Of a stretch of DNA of 64,000 nt, positions 43,933 to 53,294 are shown piece by piece. A program made the translations under genes and the position numbers. The stretch covers positions 62,001 through 126,000 of the forward strand of contig NZ_JAJHJB010000002.1 in NCBI RefSeq assembly GCF_020819555.1, written 5' to 3'. This DNA is from Pelosinus baikalensis (GTDB lineage Bacteria; Bacillota; Negativicutes; DSM-13327). Each line of letters opens with the position of its first letter. Positions within the stretch are counted from its first letter, which is position 1. A model generated the notes under the pieces. The model had not been told where the DNA came from. It saw nothing but the letters and a program-made list of their open reading frames with translations, and did no database searches.

Positions 43933-45123
43933 CTATTTTTTATAAAACTGATAGGTCACTTTCTGACTCAGCTGTGCCGGTCCTTGACGATCGCGTTCCC
44001 ATGTCTTAATCCCTACTGAGAAATTGTGAGGGCTGACGAGTGCTTCTGTTTGCAGATACCATGGCTCTTCTTTCATGACCACAATCAGATCACTGCCGCC
44101 AGTTTCGCCCCAAGAGGAAATACGATGTTCATAGTAATTGCGAACCTGACCGTTCTGCCAATAGGTACGCAGGCGTTCTGCTTTGACTTCTCCGACCAAT
44201 ACGCCGCCTTCTGGCACTTTTTTCTCTATACCGCCAATCCTGCCTGACACTAATGGTATTTGCATTGCAAATCCTTCAGGAGTACGATCGTAGTCAAAGG
44301 CTACCTTACCCATGGCTTTCGTTGTATGATTCATGGGGAAGCTCACCATGATGCCTGTGTAAGCAGGCTGATTCTGTAATTTTTCATAGAGCAATCCGAC
44401 TGTATATCGGGTTCCAGTGGTTCCCAAATAAACATTATAACCATTTTCCTTGCGACCCAATGGCTCTGGTCTTACTGCTAGTCCCCCTACATGGGTTTCA
44501 AAGTGAAGTTTTCCAAAATTCTGGCGGTAGAAGACATAATCCTCTAAGATCTTTGAACCACCCTCTTTGCCAAAATCCCAGTTGATCCCGCTTACATGTA
44601 ATCCTAGACCTGTTTTGTGAGCATAATCCAAGGTCAAGAGCTCTCCACTGTAGCCAGTTTTTGCTCCATTGGTTAAATCACTAATCCCTGGCACTTGATC
44701 AAATACCGCAATGGAATCGGGATAGGGAAAATGTAGATATCTCATGTTACCAATGCGCAAACTGGCACTTAAGGTGCCATTCTGACTTTCATGAAATCCA
44801 TAGCCCTCCAGATAGTTCTCATCAAAATGAGGATGAAAGCCTCTTAATGTATCTTGTTCACGATTGGAACGAACCACGGTATGCCAGCGCACACCTGGAG
44901 CTAAATCCATATCTCCTCTGAATTGCAGATTACGGGTATGGAAGGTATCAGTCCAAAGAAAAACCCCTACGCTGGCATCCCAAGTACCTTTTCCCTGGCC
45001 TATATAAGGAAAGTACCAGCCTGTTTCTCGTGGTGGAGTTTCTACATTTTCAGCATAGGTATTCGTTAGAGGTATAATGAATAAGACCAATAGACCTATG
45101 ATCATTCTGATGATAAAATTCAT
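43933..45123 (-). CDS. Putative outer-membrane beta-barrel protein (Wzi-like position)
   Basis: 396 residues from ATG 45123, which follows GGGAGGAAA; the frame extension to 45156 is unlikely. A signal peptide (IIRMIIGLLVLFIIPLTNTYA, cut in two reads: hydrophobic core then TYA before ENVE) is followed by alternating aromatic/polar strands typical of a barrel, with no internal membrane helix. It ends KVTYQFYKK. No strong match to a named family is recognised; by context (phosphatase, export loci) it could anchor or help export polysaccharide, as Wzi or YjbH do. Function not proven. Confidence 0.75.
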   Translation of the reverse strand: MNFIIRMIIGLLVLFIIPLTNTYAENVETPPRETGWYFPYIGQGKGTWDASVGVFLWTDTFHTRNLQFRGDMDLAPGVRWHTVVRSNREQDTLRGFHPHFDENYLEGYGFHESQNGTLSASLRIGNMRYLHFPYPDSIAVFDQVPGISDLTNGAKTGYSGELLTLDYAHKTGLGLHVSGINWDFGKEGGSKILEDYVFYRQNFGKLHFETHVGGLAVRPEPLGRKENGYNVYLGTTGTRYTVGLLYEKLQNQPAYTGIMVSFPMNHTTKAMGKVAFDYDRTPEGFAMQIPLVSGRIGGIEKKVPEGGVLVGEVKAERLRTYWQNGQVRNYYEHRISSWGETGGSDLIVVMKEEPWYLQTEALVSPHNFSVGIKTWERDRQGPAQLSQKVTYQFYKK

Positions 45124-45148
45124 TGTTGTTTCCTCCCTATTATTTTTG

Positions 45149-45192
45149 GGGGACACACCCCGCCCTGTGGGGACCCCTCTCTAGAGGGGAAT
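45149..45192. repeat. Palindromic dispersed repeat, inverse orientation
   Basis: ACACACCCCGCCCTGTGGGG and CCCCTCTCTAGAGGGGAAT; the reverse complement matches the unit at 23603-23646. It separates the VanZ-like gene from the barrel-protein gene. Confidence 0.8.
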
Positions 45193-45198
45193 TAAGAT

Positions 45199-45636
45199 CT
45201 AAATTTTGGATTTTTGTTTCATGGACTTCACTAGTAATATAAAGATAGTGGCTGCTAGCGTGTCTAGGACTACATCACCGAAGCGGCTGCAGCGGCCTGG
45301 TATGAAGTATTGATGCCATTCATCAAAAGCAGCTGCTATGGCTGTTAAGATGATCGCCCAGACTGCTGAGTATCTAGTCGCCCAATAGATGCTAATCCCC
45401 AGTGTGCCAAAAGCTACAATATGTCCAATTTTATGCAGAATGAAATCAGGATGCAGCGAAAACATATAGGAGAAGTAACCTTGTGAGCCAATCTTGATGT
45501 AGTATTGGCTAACGAAACGTCGTAACCAAAGTGGGATCTGCGCTTCACTGATCAAATGAAGATTGGGTATATCCGATAGGAAATAAATAATGATCATAAT
45601 AATCAAAACACTTAGCCAGCGCCATATATTTTTCAT
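45199..45636 (-). CDS. VanZ-family membrane protein
   Basis: 145 residues with four hydrophobic helices. The family motif is visible: SDIPNLHL after helix 1, HKIGHIVAFGTLGISIY, and DEWHQYFIPGRCSRFGDVVLDTLAA near the C-terminus. VanZ-like proteins act at the membrane, some giving low teicoplanin resistance; the reaction is not established. Placement upstream of the barrel protein, separated by a repeat, gives no clear hint. Confidence 0.9.
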   Translation of the reverse strand: MKNIWRWLSVLIIMIIIYFLSDIPNLHLISEAQIPLWLRRFVSQYYIKIGSQGYFSYMFSLHPDFILHKIGHIVAFGTLGISIYWATRYSAVWAIILTAIAAAFDEWHQYFIPGRCSRFGDVVLDTLAATIFILLVKSMKQKSKI

Positions 45637-45657
45637 TGATTATCCTCAACATTCAGT

Positions 45658-45706
45658 AAGATTGTTTTGTTCTTTACTGTCATTACAGTGACAACAAAAC
45701 AATCTT
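45658..45706. repeat. Perfect 14-bp inverted repeat downstream of rmlC
   Basis: AAGATTGTTTTGTT and AACAAAACAATCTT around a 21-base loop that itself contains CTGTCATTACAG. No T-run on the minus strand, so a terminator of the rml operon is uncertain; a miniature-element end is an alternative. Confidence 0.55.
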
Positions 45707-45712
45707 GCTGCA

Positions 45713-45747
45713 GGAGGGATTGCTTCGTTAGCACTCGCAATGACATT
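45713..45747. repeat. CGTCATTGCGA-type dispersed repeat
   Basis: GGAGGGATTGCTTCGTTAGC then ACTCGCAATGACATT; this sort of ATTGCTTCG...CGCAATGAC unit is common in intergenic DNA of many bacteria. Adjacent to the inverted repeat at 45658. Confidence 0.45.
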
Positions 45748-45771
45748 TCTATTTTATTCTATTAAACAACA

Positions 45772-46308
45772 TTACTTCTTTATTATATCTCGCAGTCGTA
45801 AATTTTCTTTGTCTTTTGCCGATAAAACCGGTTCTGTCATCGGCCACTGGATTCCAATATCAGGATCATTCCACATAATACCGGTCTCTGCCTGTGGATT
45901 ATATTTATCAGTACATTTGTATGCAAATAACGCCGTTTCGCTTACTACGCAAAAACCATGAGCAAAACCTTCTGGGACGTAAAATTGCTTTTTGTTTTCA
46001 TTCGATAGGATAACGCCTTCCCATTGACCAAAGGTTGATGAGCCTGCTCGAATATCTACTGCCACATCAAATACTTCTCCTTGGAGAACATAGACCAGCT
46101 TTCCTTGTGGATTCGGATTTTGAAAATGCAATCCGCGGAGTACGCCTTTTGTTGAAAAAGATAAATTATCTTGCACAAAATGATAAGGCAAGCCTGCTTC
46201 TTCGTACTTTTCCTTATTCCAGGTTTCCATAAAAAAACCACGATTATCGCCAAATACTTTTGGCTCAATAATCACTACACCTTGCAATTTCGTCTCAATG
46301 ATATTCAT
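45772..46308 (-). CDS. rmlC: dTDP-4-dehydrorhamnose 3,5-epimerase
   Basis: 178-residue cupin enzyme converting dTDP-4-keto-6-deoxyglucose to dTDP-4-keto-rhamnose. Motifs: GFFMETWN, QDNLSFSTKGVLRGLHFQ, KLVYVLQGEVFDVAVDIR, YVPEGFAHGFCVVSE with the catalytic His in RGLHFQ. Overlaps rmlA by 4 bp; last gene of the rmlDBAC operon. Confidence 0.96.
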   Translation of the reverse strand: MNIIETKLQGVVIIEPKVFGDNRGFFMETWNKEKYEEAGLPYHFVQDNLSFSTKGVLRGLHFQNPNPQGKLVYVLQGEVFDVAVDIRAGSSTFGQWEGVILSNENKKQFYVPEGFAHGFCVVSETALFAYKCTDKYNPQAETGIMWNDPDIGIQWPMTEPVLSAKDKENLRLRDIIKK

Positions 46309-47192
46309 AGTTTCGCACCGCCTTGCAGAAGATTTAATAAGTATTGCCCATATCCATTCTTTTTAAGAGGATCTGCTAATTGAAATAGCTTTTCATTATT
46401 AATGAGTCCCATACGATAAGCGATTTCTTCCGGACAGGCAACCATGAGTCCTTGGCGCTGTTGTATGGTTTCAATATAGTTAGCTGCTTGTAATAAGGAC
46501 TCATGAGTTCCTGTATCCAGCCAGGCAAAACCGCGGCCTAAGGTCTCTACCCGTAATTTTTTTTGTTCTAAATAGGCTCGGTTGACATCCGTAATTTCCA
46601 ATTCACCACGTACTGAAGGCTTTAAATCTTTAGCGATATCTACGACATGATTATCATAAAAATAGAGCCCCGTAACAGCATAGTTGGATTTTGGTTTGTC
46701 AGGCTTTTCTTCAATGCTTACTGCTTGCTTGTTATCATCAAAATCGACTACACCATAACGTTCAGGATCTTTCACCCAGTAGGCGAAAACAGTAGCTCCT
46801 TCTTCATGGCTGGCAGCACGGCGTAAACTATCCGTCAGGCTATGTCCATAAAAAATATTATCACCTAATACTAATGCGCAACTGTCATTACCAATAAAAT
46901 CTCGTCCAATAATAAAGGCTTGGGCAAGTCCATCAGGACTAGGCTGCACTGCATAGTTCAAATTGATCCCCCATTGACTGCCATCATTCAGCATTGCTTG
47001 AAAAAAGGGCTGATCCTGGGGAGTCGTAATAATCAAGATATCTTTGATACCAGCCAATAGCAGCGTACACAAGGGATAATAAATCATCGGCTTATCATAA
47101 ATCGGCATCAATTGTTTGCTGACTACGGTAGTCAATGGATATAGCCTGGTACCAGAGCCACCTGCTAAAATAATTCCTTTTGTAATTCCCAT
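46305..47192 (-). CDS. rmlA: Glucose-1-phosphate thymidylyltransferase (copy 2)
   Basis: 295 residues with GGSGTRLYP near residue 11, GDNIFYG and the VEEKPDKPKSNYAVTGLYFY-like donor segment (read as SIEEKPDKPKSNYAVTG). Overlaps rmlB and rmlC ends by 1 and 4 bp, so translation is coupled. Paralogue of 4010-4885. Confidence 0.96.
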   Translation of the reverse strand: MGITKGIILAGGSGTRLYPLTTVVSKQLMPIYDKPMIYYPLCTLLLAGIKDILIITTPQDQPFFQAMLNDGSQWGINLNYAVQPSPDGLAQAFIIGRDFIGNDSCALVLGDNIFYGHSLTDSLRRAASHEEGATVFAYWVKDPERYGVVDFDDNKQAVSIEEKPDKPKSNYAVTGLYFYDNHVVDIAKDLKPSVRGELEITDVNRAYLEQKKLRVETLGRGFAWLDTGTHESLLQAANYIETIQQRQGLMVACPEEIAYRMGLINNEKLFQLADPLKKNGYGQYLLNLLQGGAKL

Positions 47193-48259
47193 TATTGTTT
47201 CTCCTCTGACACAAGACCGAGTCGTTCTCCCCGATAGCTGCCATCACAAACATGGTGGCACCACTCAGCATTGTGCAAATACCATTGTATCGTTTTCTCT
47301 ATACCGCTCTCAAAGGTTTCTGACGGTACCCATCCCAGCTCATTTTTGATTTTGGATGCATCAATGGCATAACGCCGATCATGTCCCGGGCGATCCTTCA
47401 CATAGGCAATTTGCTCCCGATATGATTTTCCAGTATCTCTTGGTCTTGCTTTATCTAGTAAATCACAAATCTTATATACAATTTCTAAATTCGATTTTTC
47501 ATTATGCCCGCCAATATTATAGGTTTTACCAATTTTCCCCTTATCCAATACTGATAAGATGGCACTACAATGATCTTCTACATATAGCCAGTCCCGAACA
47601 TTCTTTCCATCTCCATAGATAGGCAATGATTTCCCAGCTAATGCATTTAATATCATTAATGGAATTAATTTTTCAGGAAATTGATACGGTCCATAATTAT
47701 TGGAGCAATTTGTCGTTACTACAGGAAGTCCATAGGTATGATGATACGCTCTTACTAAGTGGTCAGAAGATGCTTTGGAAGCGGAATAGGGGGAATTGGG
47801 AGCATAGGGTGTTTCTTCTGTGAAATATCCAGTCTCCCCTAAAGAGCCGAATACTTCATCCGTTGATACATGAAGAAAACGGAACTTATTTTTGTCTGCT
47901 TCTGCCCGCTTCAGCCAGTATTTCTTTACGGATTCTAATAAATTAAATGTACCAACAATATTGGTTTGTATAAACGCAGCAGGACCTTCGATGGAACGGT
48001 CCACATGGGATTCGGCTGCAAAATTCACTACAGCATCTGGAGAATACTCTGCCAGCAGCTGATCTACTAATAAGCCATCACCAATGTCGCCTTGGACAAA
48101 TCTATAGTTAGGGTTGTCCACAATTGCCTGTAACGACTCTAAATTTCCAGCATAAGTAAGGCTATCCAAATTGATCACTTTTTCCCCTTGAGCGATTGCC
48201 ATATGTACAAAGTTACTACCAATAAAGCCTGCGCCGCCTGTAACGAGTATCGTATTCAT
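47192..48259 (-). CDS. rmlB: dTDP-glucose 4,6-dehydratase (copy 2)
   Basis: 355 residues from MNTILVTGGAGFIG (ATG 48259); ATG codons at 48271 and 48268 are possible alternatives since the Shine-Dalgarno GGGAGAGG sits further upstream. Catalytic STDEVFGS and YSASKASSDHLVRAYHHTYG are intact. Second gene of the complete rhamnose operon. Confidence 0.95.
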   Translation of the reverse strand: MNTILVTGGAGFIGSNFVHMAIAQGEKVINLDSLTYAGNLESLQAIVDNPNYRFVQGDIGDGLLVDQLLAEYSPDAVVNFAAESHVDRSIEGPAAFIQTNIVGTFNLLESVKKYWLKRAEADKNKFRFLHVSTDEVFGSLGETGYFTEETPYAPNSPYSASKASSDHLVRAYHHTYGLPVVTTNCSNNYGPYQFPEKLIPLMILNALAGKSLPIYGDGKNVRDWLYVEDHCSAILSVLDKGKIGKTYNIGGHNEKSNLEIVYKICDLLDKARPRDTGKSYREQIAYVKDRPGHDRRYAIDASKIKNELGWVPSETFESGIEKTIQWYLHNAEWCHHVCDGSYRGERLGLVSEEKQ

Positions 48260-48301
48260 GAATTCCATCATCCTCTCCCTCATAGCTGTTATTCTTTTGA
48301 T

Positions 48302-49147
48302 TTAAAGCTGCTGGCAATTATGCTCCAAGTAATCCTTTAACGCTTCCTGCCACGGCCTCATCGTATTAAGTCCACGAAGTTTTAGCATTCTGTTTTCCAT
48401 TACGGAATGCATAGGACGTTTTGCTTTTACTGGATATTCGGCTGTAGTTAAGGATTTTATGATGGTCTTGCGTTTGGCACCAGTCATAATTTCCTTGGCA
48501 AACTCATACCAGCTGCAGCTTCCTTCATTAGAAGCATGATAAACGCCATAAAACGTAGTACACATAACTTTCTCAATCGCCCAGCATAAGTCTTTCGTGT
48601 AGGTAGGCGTGCCGTATTGATCTCCCACTACGGATATTTCACTTTTTTCTTTAGACAAGCGCAGCATCGTACGAACAAAATTATTACCGTCACCGTATAA
48701 CCAGGATGTACGTAAGATGAAATATTTTCCACCAACTTGCTCAATTAGTTTTTCACCGAAGGATTTACTGCGGCCATATACAGAAAGAGGATTATGCTGG
48801 TCAAATTCTTCATATGGTTTATCCTTCGTTCCGTCAAAAACATAATCAGTACTAATGTGCACCAGCTTACTGTCGTGTTTTTTGCAGCTTATCGCTAGGT
48901 TTTCAGCTCCTATTGCATTTACTTTAAATGCATTTTCACAATCTTCTTCGGCCTTTTCTACATTGGTATATGCCGCTGCATTGATTACAACATCTGGTTT
49001 TACTTTGGCAATAGCAGTATCAACAGCGTCGAAATCCGTGATGTTCAAGGTATCCGTGCCATGCAAGAACAGTTCATATTTATCCTGAAATTGTCGTTTA
49101 ATTTCTCTGCCAAGCTGGCCATTCGCACCTACCACAAAAATTTTCAT
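48302..49147 (-). CDS. rmlD: dTDP-4-dehydrorhamnose reductase
   Basis: 281 residues from MKIFVVGANGQLGREI (ATG 49147, GAGGAG 10 bp upstream; the frame extension to 49165 overlaps that site). NADPH-binding GANGQLG, VHISTDYVFDGTK and the catalytic YGRSKSFGE. It reduces dTDP-4-keto-rhamnose to dTDP-L-rhamnose. First gene of rmlDBAC, the only rmlD in the window, so it must serve all rhamnose-using polymers. Confidence 0.96.
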   Translation of the reverse strand: MKIFVVGANGQLGREIKRQFQDKYELFLHGTDTLNITDFDAVDTAIAKVKPDVVINAAAYTNVEKAEEDCENAFKVNAIGAENLAISCKKHDSKLVHISTDYVFDGTKDKPYEEFDQHNPLSVYGRSKSFGEKLIEQVGGKYFILRTSWLYGDGNNFVRTMLRLSKEKSEISVVGDQYGTPTYTKDLCWAIEKVMCTTFYGVYHASNEGSCSWYEFAKEIMTGAKRKTIIKSLTTAEYPVKAKRPMHSVMENRMLKLRGLNTMRPWQEALKDYLEHNCQQL

Positions 49148-49169
49148 TCTATAAATTCTCCTCACCTTT

Positions 49170-49198
49170 TTTACATACTGCTAAAATAGTGATAAAAT
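49170..49198 (+). promoter_or_regulatory. Putative promoter of the deacetylase gene
   Basis: TTTACA (49170-49175), 17-bp spacer, TAAAAT (49193-49198), in the short divergent region between rmlD and the deacetylase gene. Confidence 0.55.
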
Positions 49199-49239
49199 AA
49201 AGCATTCTATAATATCACACCAGAAAGGATTTCTCACTC

Positions 49240-50115
49240 ATGATTATCTTACTTATTATAATACTATTATTTTTAATCTATCAACATATAAATAAGGAAG
49301 TCCCTATTTTAATGTACCATCGAATTGCTGATATACCAAATGATCGCAATACAGTATCACCCATTATGTTTGAGCAGCAGCTGCAATATTTAAAGAGACA
49401 TGGGTATACTACAATATCTTTACAAGACCTGTATCATCATTTTACCCTGAAGTCTCCTCTTCCGTCAAAATCCATTCTTCTCACTTTTGATGACGGCTAT
49501 GAAGACAATCTTATGAATGCTTTACCACTATTAAAAAAATATGATATGGCAGCCACAGTTTGTATCATCAGCAATTGGATCGGACAAGAAAATAATTGGG
49601 AAGATTATAAAAATAAACCTCACTGCCGAACGATGGATTTGGCACAGCTCCAAGAGTGGTTAAAACAAGGAATGTTTATTTGTGCCCATACTGTCAATCA
49701 TCCTTTCCTGCCTAGATTGAATAATGAAGAAATCCTCCATGAGCTTGCAAGCTGCAAGATTTCCCTAGAACACCAGCTACATATCCCCATCGACTTCTTA
49801 TGCTATCCTTATGGTGATTTTGATAACAGAGTAAAAATTCTAGCTAAGCAGGCAGGCTATAAAGCAGCTTTGGGTATTTTCAAGGGCACAGACTTCTGGA
49901 GAAATGATTTATTTTCTTTAAAGCGAGTAGTTATCTCATCACGACAGCCCTTATGGGAATTTGCCTTAAAGGTTTCTTCACTGCATATGATATTCATTGG
50001 GATGAGAATTCTAGAATATCGAATAAAGCAATACCGTGATTTGCTCCCCCCCACCTTACTACAACGTATTTTCTCAAAGCATGGTAACAAAAAACATATA
50101 AATAAAAACAATTAA
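49240..50115 (+). CDS. Polysaccharide deacetylase (NodB fold), membrane-anchored
   Basis: 291 residues. The first ~15 form a hydrophobic anchor, then the NodB domain: YHRI, TFDDGYEDN (catalytic Asp and metal Asp), the HTVNH zinc histidines and CYPYGDF. It removes N-acetyl groups from a GlcNAc-type sugar at the envelope; substrate may be the EPS, lipid A/core or peptidoglycan. AAAGGA lies 10 bp from the ATG. It faces an LtaS-like gene and ends at a shared terminator. Confidence 0.88.
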   Translation: MIILLIIILLFLIYQHINKEVPILMYHRIADIPNDRNTVSPIMFEQQLQYLKRHGYTTISLQDLYHHFTLKSPLPSKSILLTFDDGYEDNLMNALPLLKKYDMAATVCIISNWIGQENNWEDYKNKPHCRTMDLAQLQEWLKQGMFICAHTVNHPFLPRLNNEEILHELASCKISLEHQLHIPIDFLCYPYGDFDNRVKILAKQAGYKAALGIFKGTDFWRNDLFSLKRVVISSRQPLWEFALKVSSLHMIFIGMRILEYRIKQYRDLLPPTLLQRIFSKHGNKKHINKNN

Positions 50116-50119
50116 GCCA

Positions 50120-50168
50120 AGAGGCACAAGATTACTTAGAGTATCCCTCTTTGTAACTTTGTGCCTTT
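50120..50168. terminator. Shared hairpin between deacetylase and LtaS-like genes
   Basis: AGGCACAAGATTAC pairs with GTAACTTTGTGCCT (two mismatches), flanked by A and T runs; convergent genes end on both sides. Confidence 0.7.
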
Positions 50169-50191
50169 TAAGTTATTATGAATTTATTAGA

Positions 50192-52162
50192 TCAAAAATA
50201 ACGACCATTTTTGATACGCCACCAGGAAACCGCTTGCATGGCTTCCAAATCCAGTTGCACACTCTGGCGATCTACTTGAGAACTGGTACTTGCATAAGGT
50301 ACAGGAACCGTAACATTACTGTCCAGTTTTCCAATAGTTTCATGCGTGATCCATAATAAGTGATTAACACCTACATTATTCCCTCTTGTTAAACTTTCCC
50401 CAACAGAATAATATTTAAAGCCTAATGGTGCAATCAATTCGAATAGGGTAGGCAGGATATGAATATGATTGCCAGCTATTTTCTCTGGCAATAACTGTTT
50501 ATCTACCCCTTGACCATATAGTATTAGAGGAATGGCATACCGAGTAAATAAGTCTGGATTGAGTTCAATATTCATACGATCCGCATGATCTCCCGTGATA
50601 ATAAACAAACTATCCGGGGACTTTCCATATATATTTTTGACAAACTGGGAGATGCATTTATCCGCATACCAGTAGTGACCTAATTGTTTCATTAGTGATT
50701 TATTATTTTGGGCAGATTCAGGCAATGCACTCCGCACTTGTTCTTCCGGAAATCCTTCTTTCTTTAAATCCACAGTATAAGGTGCGTGATTGGATACTGT
50801 TAAGATGACATCTACAGTAGGCTGCTCATCTTCTTGAAATTTTTCCTGTATCGTCTCAAAAAGCAGCTTATCGTCGGCTCCCCATACGTTTCCAGATTCT
50901 TTTTTTAATTCATCAAAAGCATGGAACTCATCAAATCCTTGGGCTAAGACATAGTCGCGGATTCGTTCCCAGGAACTAAAACCACCATACCAGAAGCGTG
51001 TTTTGTATCCTAGTTTTTTCAGTTGTGGTGCAATGGCCGTTGCATAAGCTTCTTTATAGGATTCTGGTTGGTAATTGGGATATAGATTCACCTCGGTCAA
51101 ACCAGAGACAATACCTGTAACGGCCATAGGAGTAAAGGGTCCATTAGGTAAAAAGGCTGGCACATAAACGGAGTTCTCCTCAGCTATAAGACTCTTTAAT
51201 CCATCTGCAATATGCAAATCAGCATATTGAGGCAGAAGCGGCCACTGGGCCTGGCTTTCTCCGATAATGATAAAAATATGCTTAGGTTTTGATAACTTTG
51301 CTCCTTGCGCATGTTTTTCCAGAAATGCTTCGAGATCATTGCCGTCTATATCTTGCTTTGCCAAATGCTGACCATATTGGCGAATTCGCTCTGTATTCAC
51401 ATGAATCCCTTGCGCACTTTCCATGAGTTCATTAATCTTGCGGGCCCGATATAGGGCTTGTACATCGTCTAATATCGCTTCATTTAAGAATTCATCATGA
51501 CAAACAGCAGCATTTTTCCAACTGACAGATTGGGAATATGCGAAACTGCCGCCAAAACGTGTAAAGACCATAAATGTTACCATAATAAGTACAACGGATG
51601 TACGCATGGCTAGTTTACCCCATATATTGTCCACTTGAGGCAGCATGAATGTACCCGTATTGAGCCATCGTTTCAGCAGCCAGCCGAATACCACTGTCAT
51701 TATTAATGCGATTGCTAATCGTTCAAAGAGCTGGTATTCTTGCACAAAAGTAGCAAATAATGCTTGGCTATCATCACGAAATGTATTATAGATGAATTGA
51801 TTAAATCCGCTGTGAAATTGCTCGTAGTACGGAATGCGTGCCTGAAACAACACCGCTAACATTGCAATATAAGCACAGCCTATCCACCAGCGTAAATTAT
51901 CCAATTTGGCACGCACCCATAGAAGATTTACTATGGTACAGCAAACCCATGTTAACAGCGCAGCGATACCTGCGGTTTTCAAACTGATGCGCAATCCATA
52001 GAATAAGGCAACAGCAATATCTTTTCCTGTCGTTCCTTCATTCATATAGGTGTGCAGCCAGCCGATAAAACCTACCCGCAGTCCACATAAAACTAATAAA
52101 ATAAAGAAAAACACTTTCAAATCCTGTTGAATATTACGAAAAAAGAAATTCCAACGTGACAC
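50192..52162 (-). CDS. LtaS-like sulfatase-fold phosphotransferase
   Basis: 656 residues. Five N-terminal helices (to residue ~220) are followed by an alkaline-phosphatase-superfamily domain: IIIGESQAQWPLL (metal Glu), PFTPMAVTGIVSG (probable catalytic Thr), WYGGFSSWERI, SNHAPYT and ITGDHADRMN (metal Asp/His). This is the layout of LtaS, OpgB and phosphoethanolamine transferases. In a diderm it more likely decorates LPS or a periplasmic glycan with glycerol-P or ethanolamine-P than makes lipoteichoic acid. Confidence 0.88.
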   Translation of the reverse strand: MSRWNFFFRNIQQDLKVFFFILLVLCGLRVGFIGWLHTYMNEGTTGKDIAVALFYGLRISLKTAGIAALLTWVCCTIVNLLWVRAKLDNLRWWIGCAYIAMLAVLFQARIPYYEQFHSGFNQFIYNTFRDDSQALFATFVQEYQLFERLAIALIMTVVFGWLLKRWLNTGTFMLPQVDNIWGKLAMRTSVVLIMVTFMVFTRFGGSFAYSQSVSWKNAAVCHDEFLNEAILDDVQALYRARKINELMESAQGIHVNTERIRQYGQHLAKQDIDGNDLEAFLEKHAQGAKLSKPKHIFIIIGESQAQWPLLPQYADLHIADGLKSLIAEENSVYVPAFLPNGPFTPMAVTGIVSGLTEVNLYPNYQPESYKEAYATAIAPQLKKLGYKTRFWYGGFSSWERIRDYVLAQGFDEFHAFDELKKESGNVWGADDKLLFETIQEKFQEDEQPTVDVILTVSNHAPYTVDLKKEGFPEEQVRSALPESAQNNKSLMKQLGHYWYADKCISQFVKNIYGKSPDSLFIITGDHADRMNIELNPDLFTRYAIPLILYGQGVDKQLLPEKIAGNHIHILPTLFELIAPLGFKYYSVGESLTRGNNVGVNHLLWITHETIGKLDSNVTVPVPYASTSSQVDRQSVQLDLEAMQAVSWWRIKNGRYF

Positions 52163-52239
52163 CGAACTAAGCCTCCCACCAATTATATAATATATTCTTT
52201 TTTTACAATGTACTAGTTATCCTAAGATGTTTCACTAAT

Positions 52240-53133
52240 TTATAATAAAGAGTCACAGTTTTTACAAAGAGGTAACAAAGAACGACTTTGTATAATATTT
52301 TTACGTATATTGGTATAGATTTCTCCATTCCATACTTCTTCGATACTTTGAACTGCTAGATCACCTAACGTATGCTTCCCTAAAGCATCATTACAGCAAA
52401 AGCTCACTTTTCCGTCAGGGCGCACGATCATTTGTCTAAAAGGCAGCAAACAAGATACGTCTAAAGATTGAATCTGCTCTGACTTACGATTCGGAGCTTG
52501 TCCCCCTCGAGTGCTGAGTACATCGTGTAACTTTCGTAGTCGAATCCGTACCTTATCCAGATATACTTTATTTTTTGTACAGTAATCATGTACTTGCTGA
52601 ACAGGAGTAATGAGTTTTAATTTATCATTATAATTATCAATATACATGTGGTCTAGATACTGCATGAGATCTATAAATTTATTCACGGTCAGCAATGTAC
52701 CATTGGTATAGATCTGAATGGTGGCATTAGGCAAATGCTGTTTCGCTATCCGCGCTAAATCCACTAATCTTTCATCTAATAATGGTTCGTTGTTTGAATA
52801 TAAGCCTACAGTACCACGGTAATCCAAGTGCTGCAGTTGTTGAATGATGTTAGTAAATAGCTCTGTACTCATTTTCTTATATTCACGCGTATCATCATTT
52901 TTGTTTACTGGACAGAACGAACACGTACTGTTACATCGATTATGGGTTTCAATTTCGATGGTGCGAAATAACGGATAGGAACCATTTTGCTTATAGAAGG
53001 CTTCGCGTTCTGTAATATTTTCTGCTACACGCTTTTTGTATTTTTTCTTTTTATGATCGTTATATAGATTCATAAGACTTGGTATATGCGCTTTGACATA
53101 ATATTTTACTATATTTTCATAATTGACTAACAT
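52240..53133 (-). CDS. Radical SAM / SPASM-domain protein
   Basis: 297 residues with the radical SAM cluster motif CNSTCSFCPV (CX3CX2C) and a C-terminal SPASM-type cysteine group (VSCLLPFRQMIVRPDGKVSF, CCNDALGKHTLGDL, PLCKNCDSLL). Such proteins in polysaccharide loci are often annotated as sugar or lipid modifying, but the reaction is not known here. A basic N-terminal segment (KKKKYKKR) precedes the domain. An extended -10 (TGATACAAT, 53169-53174) lies upstream. Confidence 0.9.
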   Translation of the reverse strand: MLVNYENIVKYYVKAHIPSLMNLYNDHKKKKYKKRVAENITEREAFYKQNGSYPLFRTIEIETHNRCNSTCSFCPVNKNDDTREYKKMSTELFTNIIQQLQHLDYRGTVGLYSNNEPLLDERLVDLARIAKQHLPNATIQIYTNGTLLTVNKFIDLMQYLDHMYIDNYNDKLKLITPVQQVHDYCTKNKVYLDKVRIRLRKLHDVLSTRGGQAPNRKSEQIQSLDVSCLLPFRQMIVRPDGKVSFCCNDALGKHTLGDLAVQSIEEVWNGEIYTNIRKNIIQSRSLLPLCKNCDSLL

Positions 53134-53226
53134 TGTTTACATCTCCCTGATTTTTCGGCGTACGTATAATTGTATCACTAAATATTCCTCTTGACCATAT
53201 TTTACCACTCAATTACATCAGAAAAA

Positions 53227-53255
53227 TTGTTCCTAAAACTACTTCGTGCTACAAT
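53227..53255 (+). promoter_or_regulatory. Putative promoter of the GT4 gene at 53295
   Basis: TTGTTC (53227-53232), 17-bp spacer, TACAAT (53250-53255) with a TGC extended -10. Confidence 0.6.
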
Positions 53256-53294
53256 GATAAGTAATCATTCTTTTTCGTAACAGGGGGTTATCAA

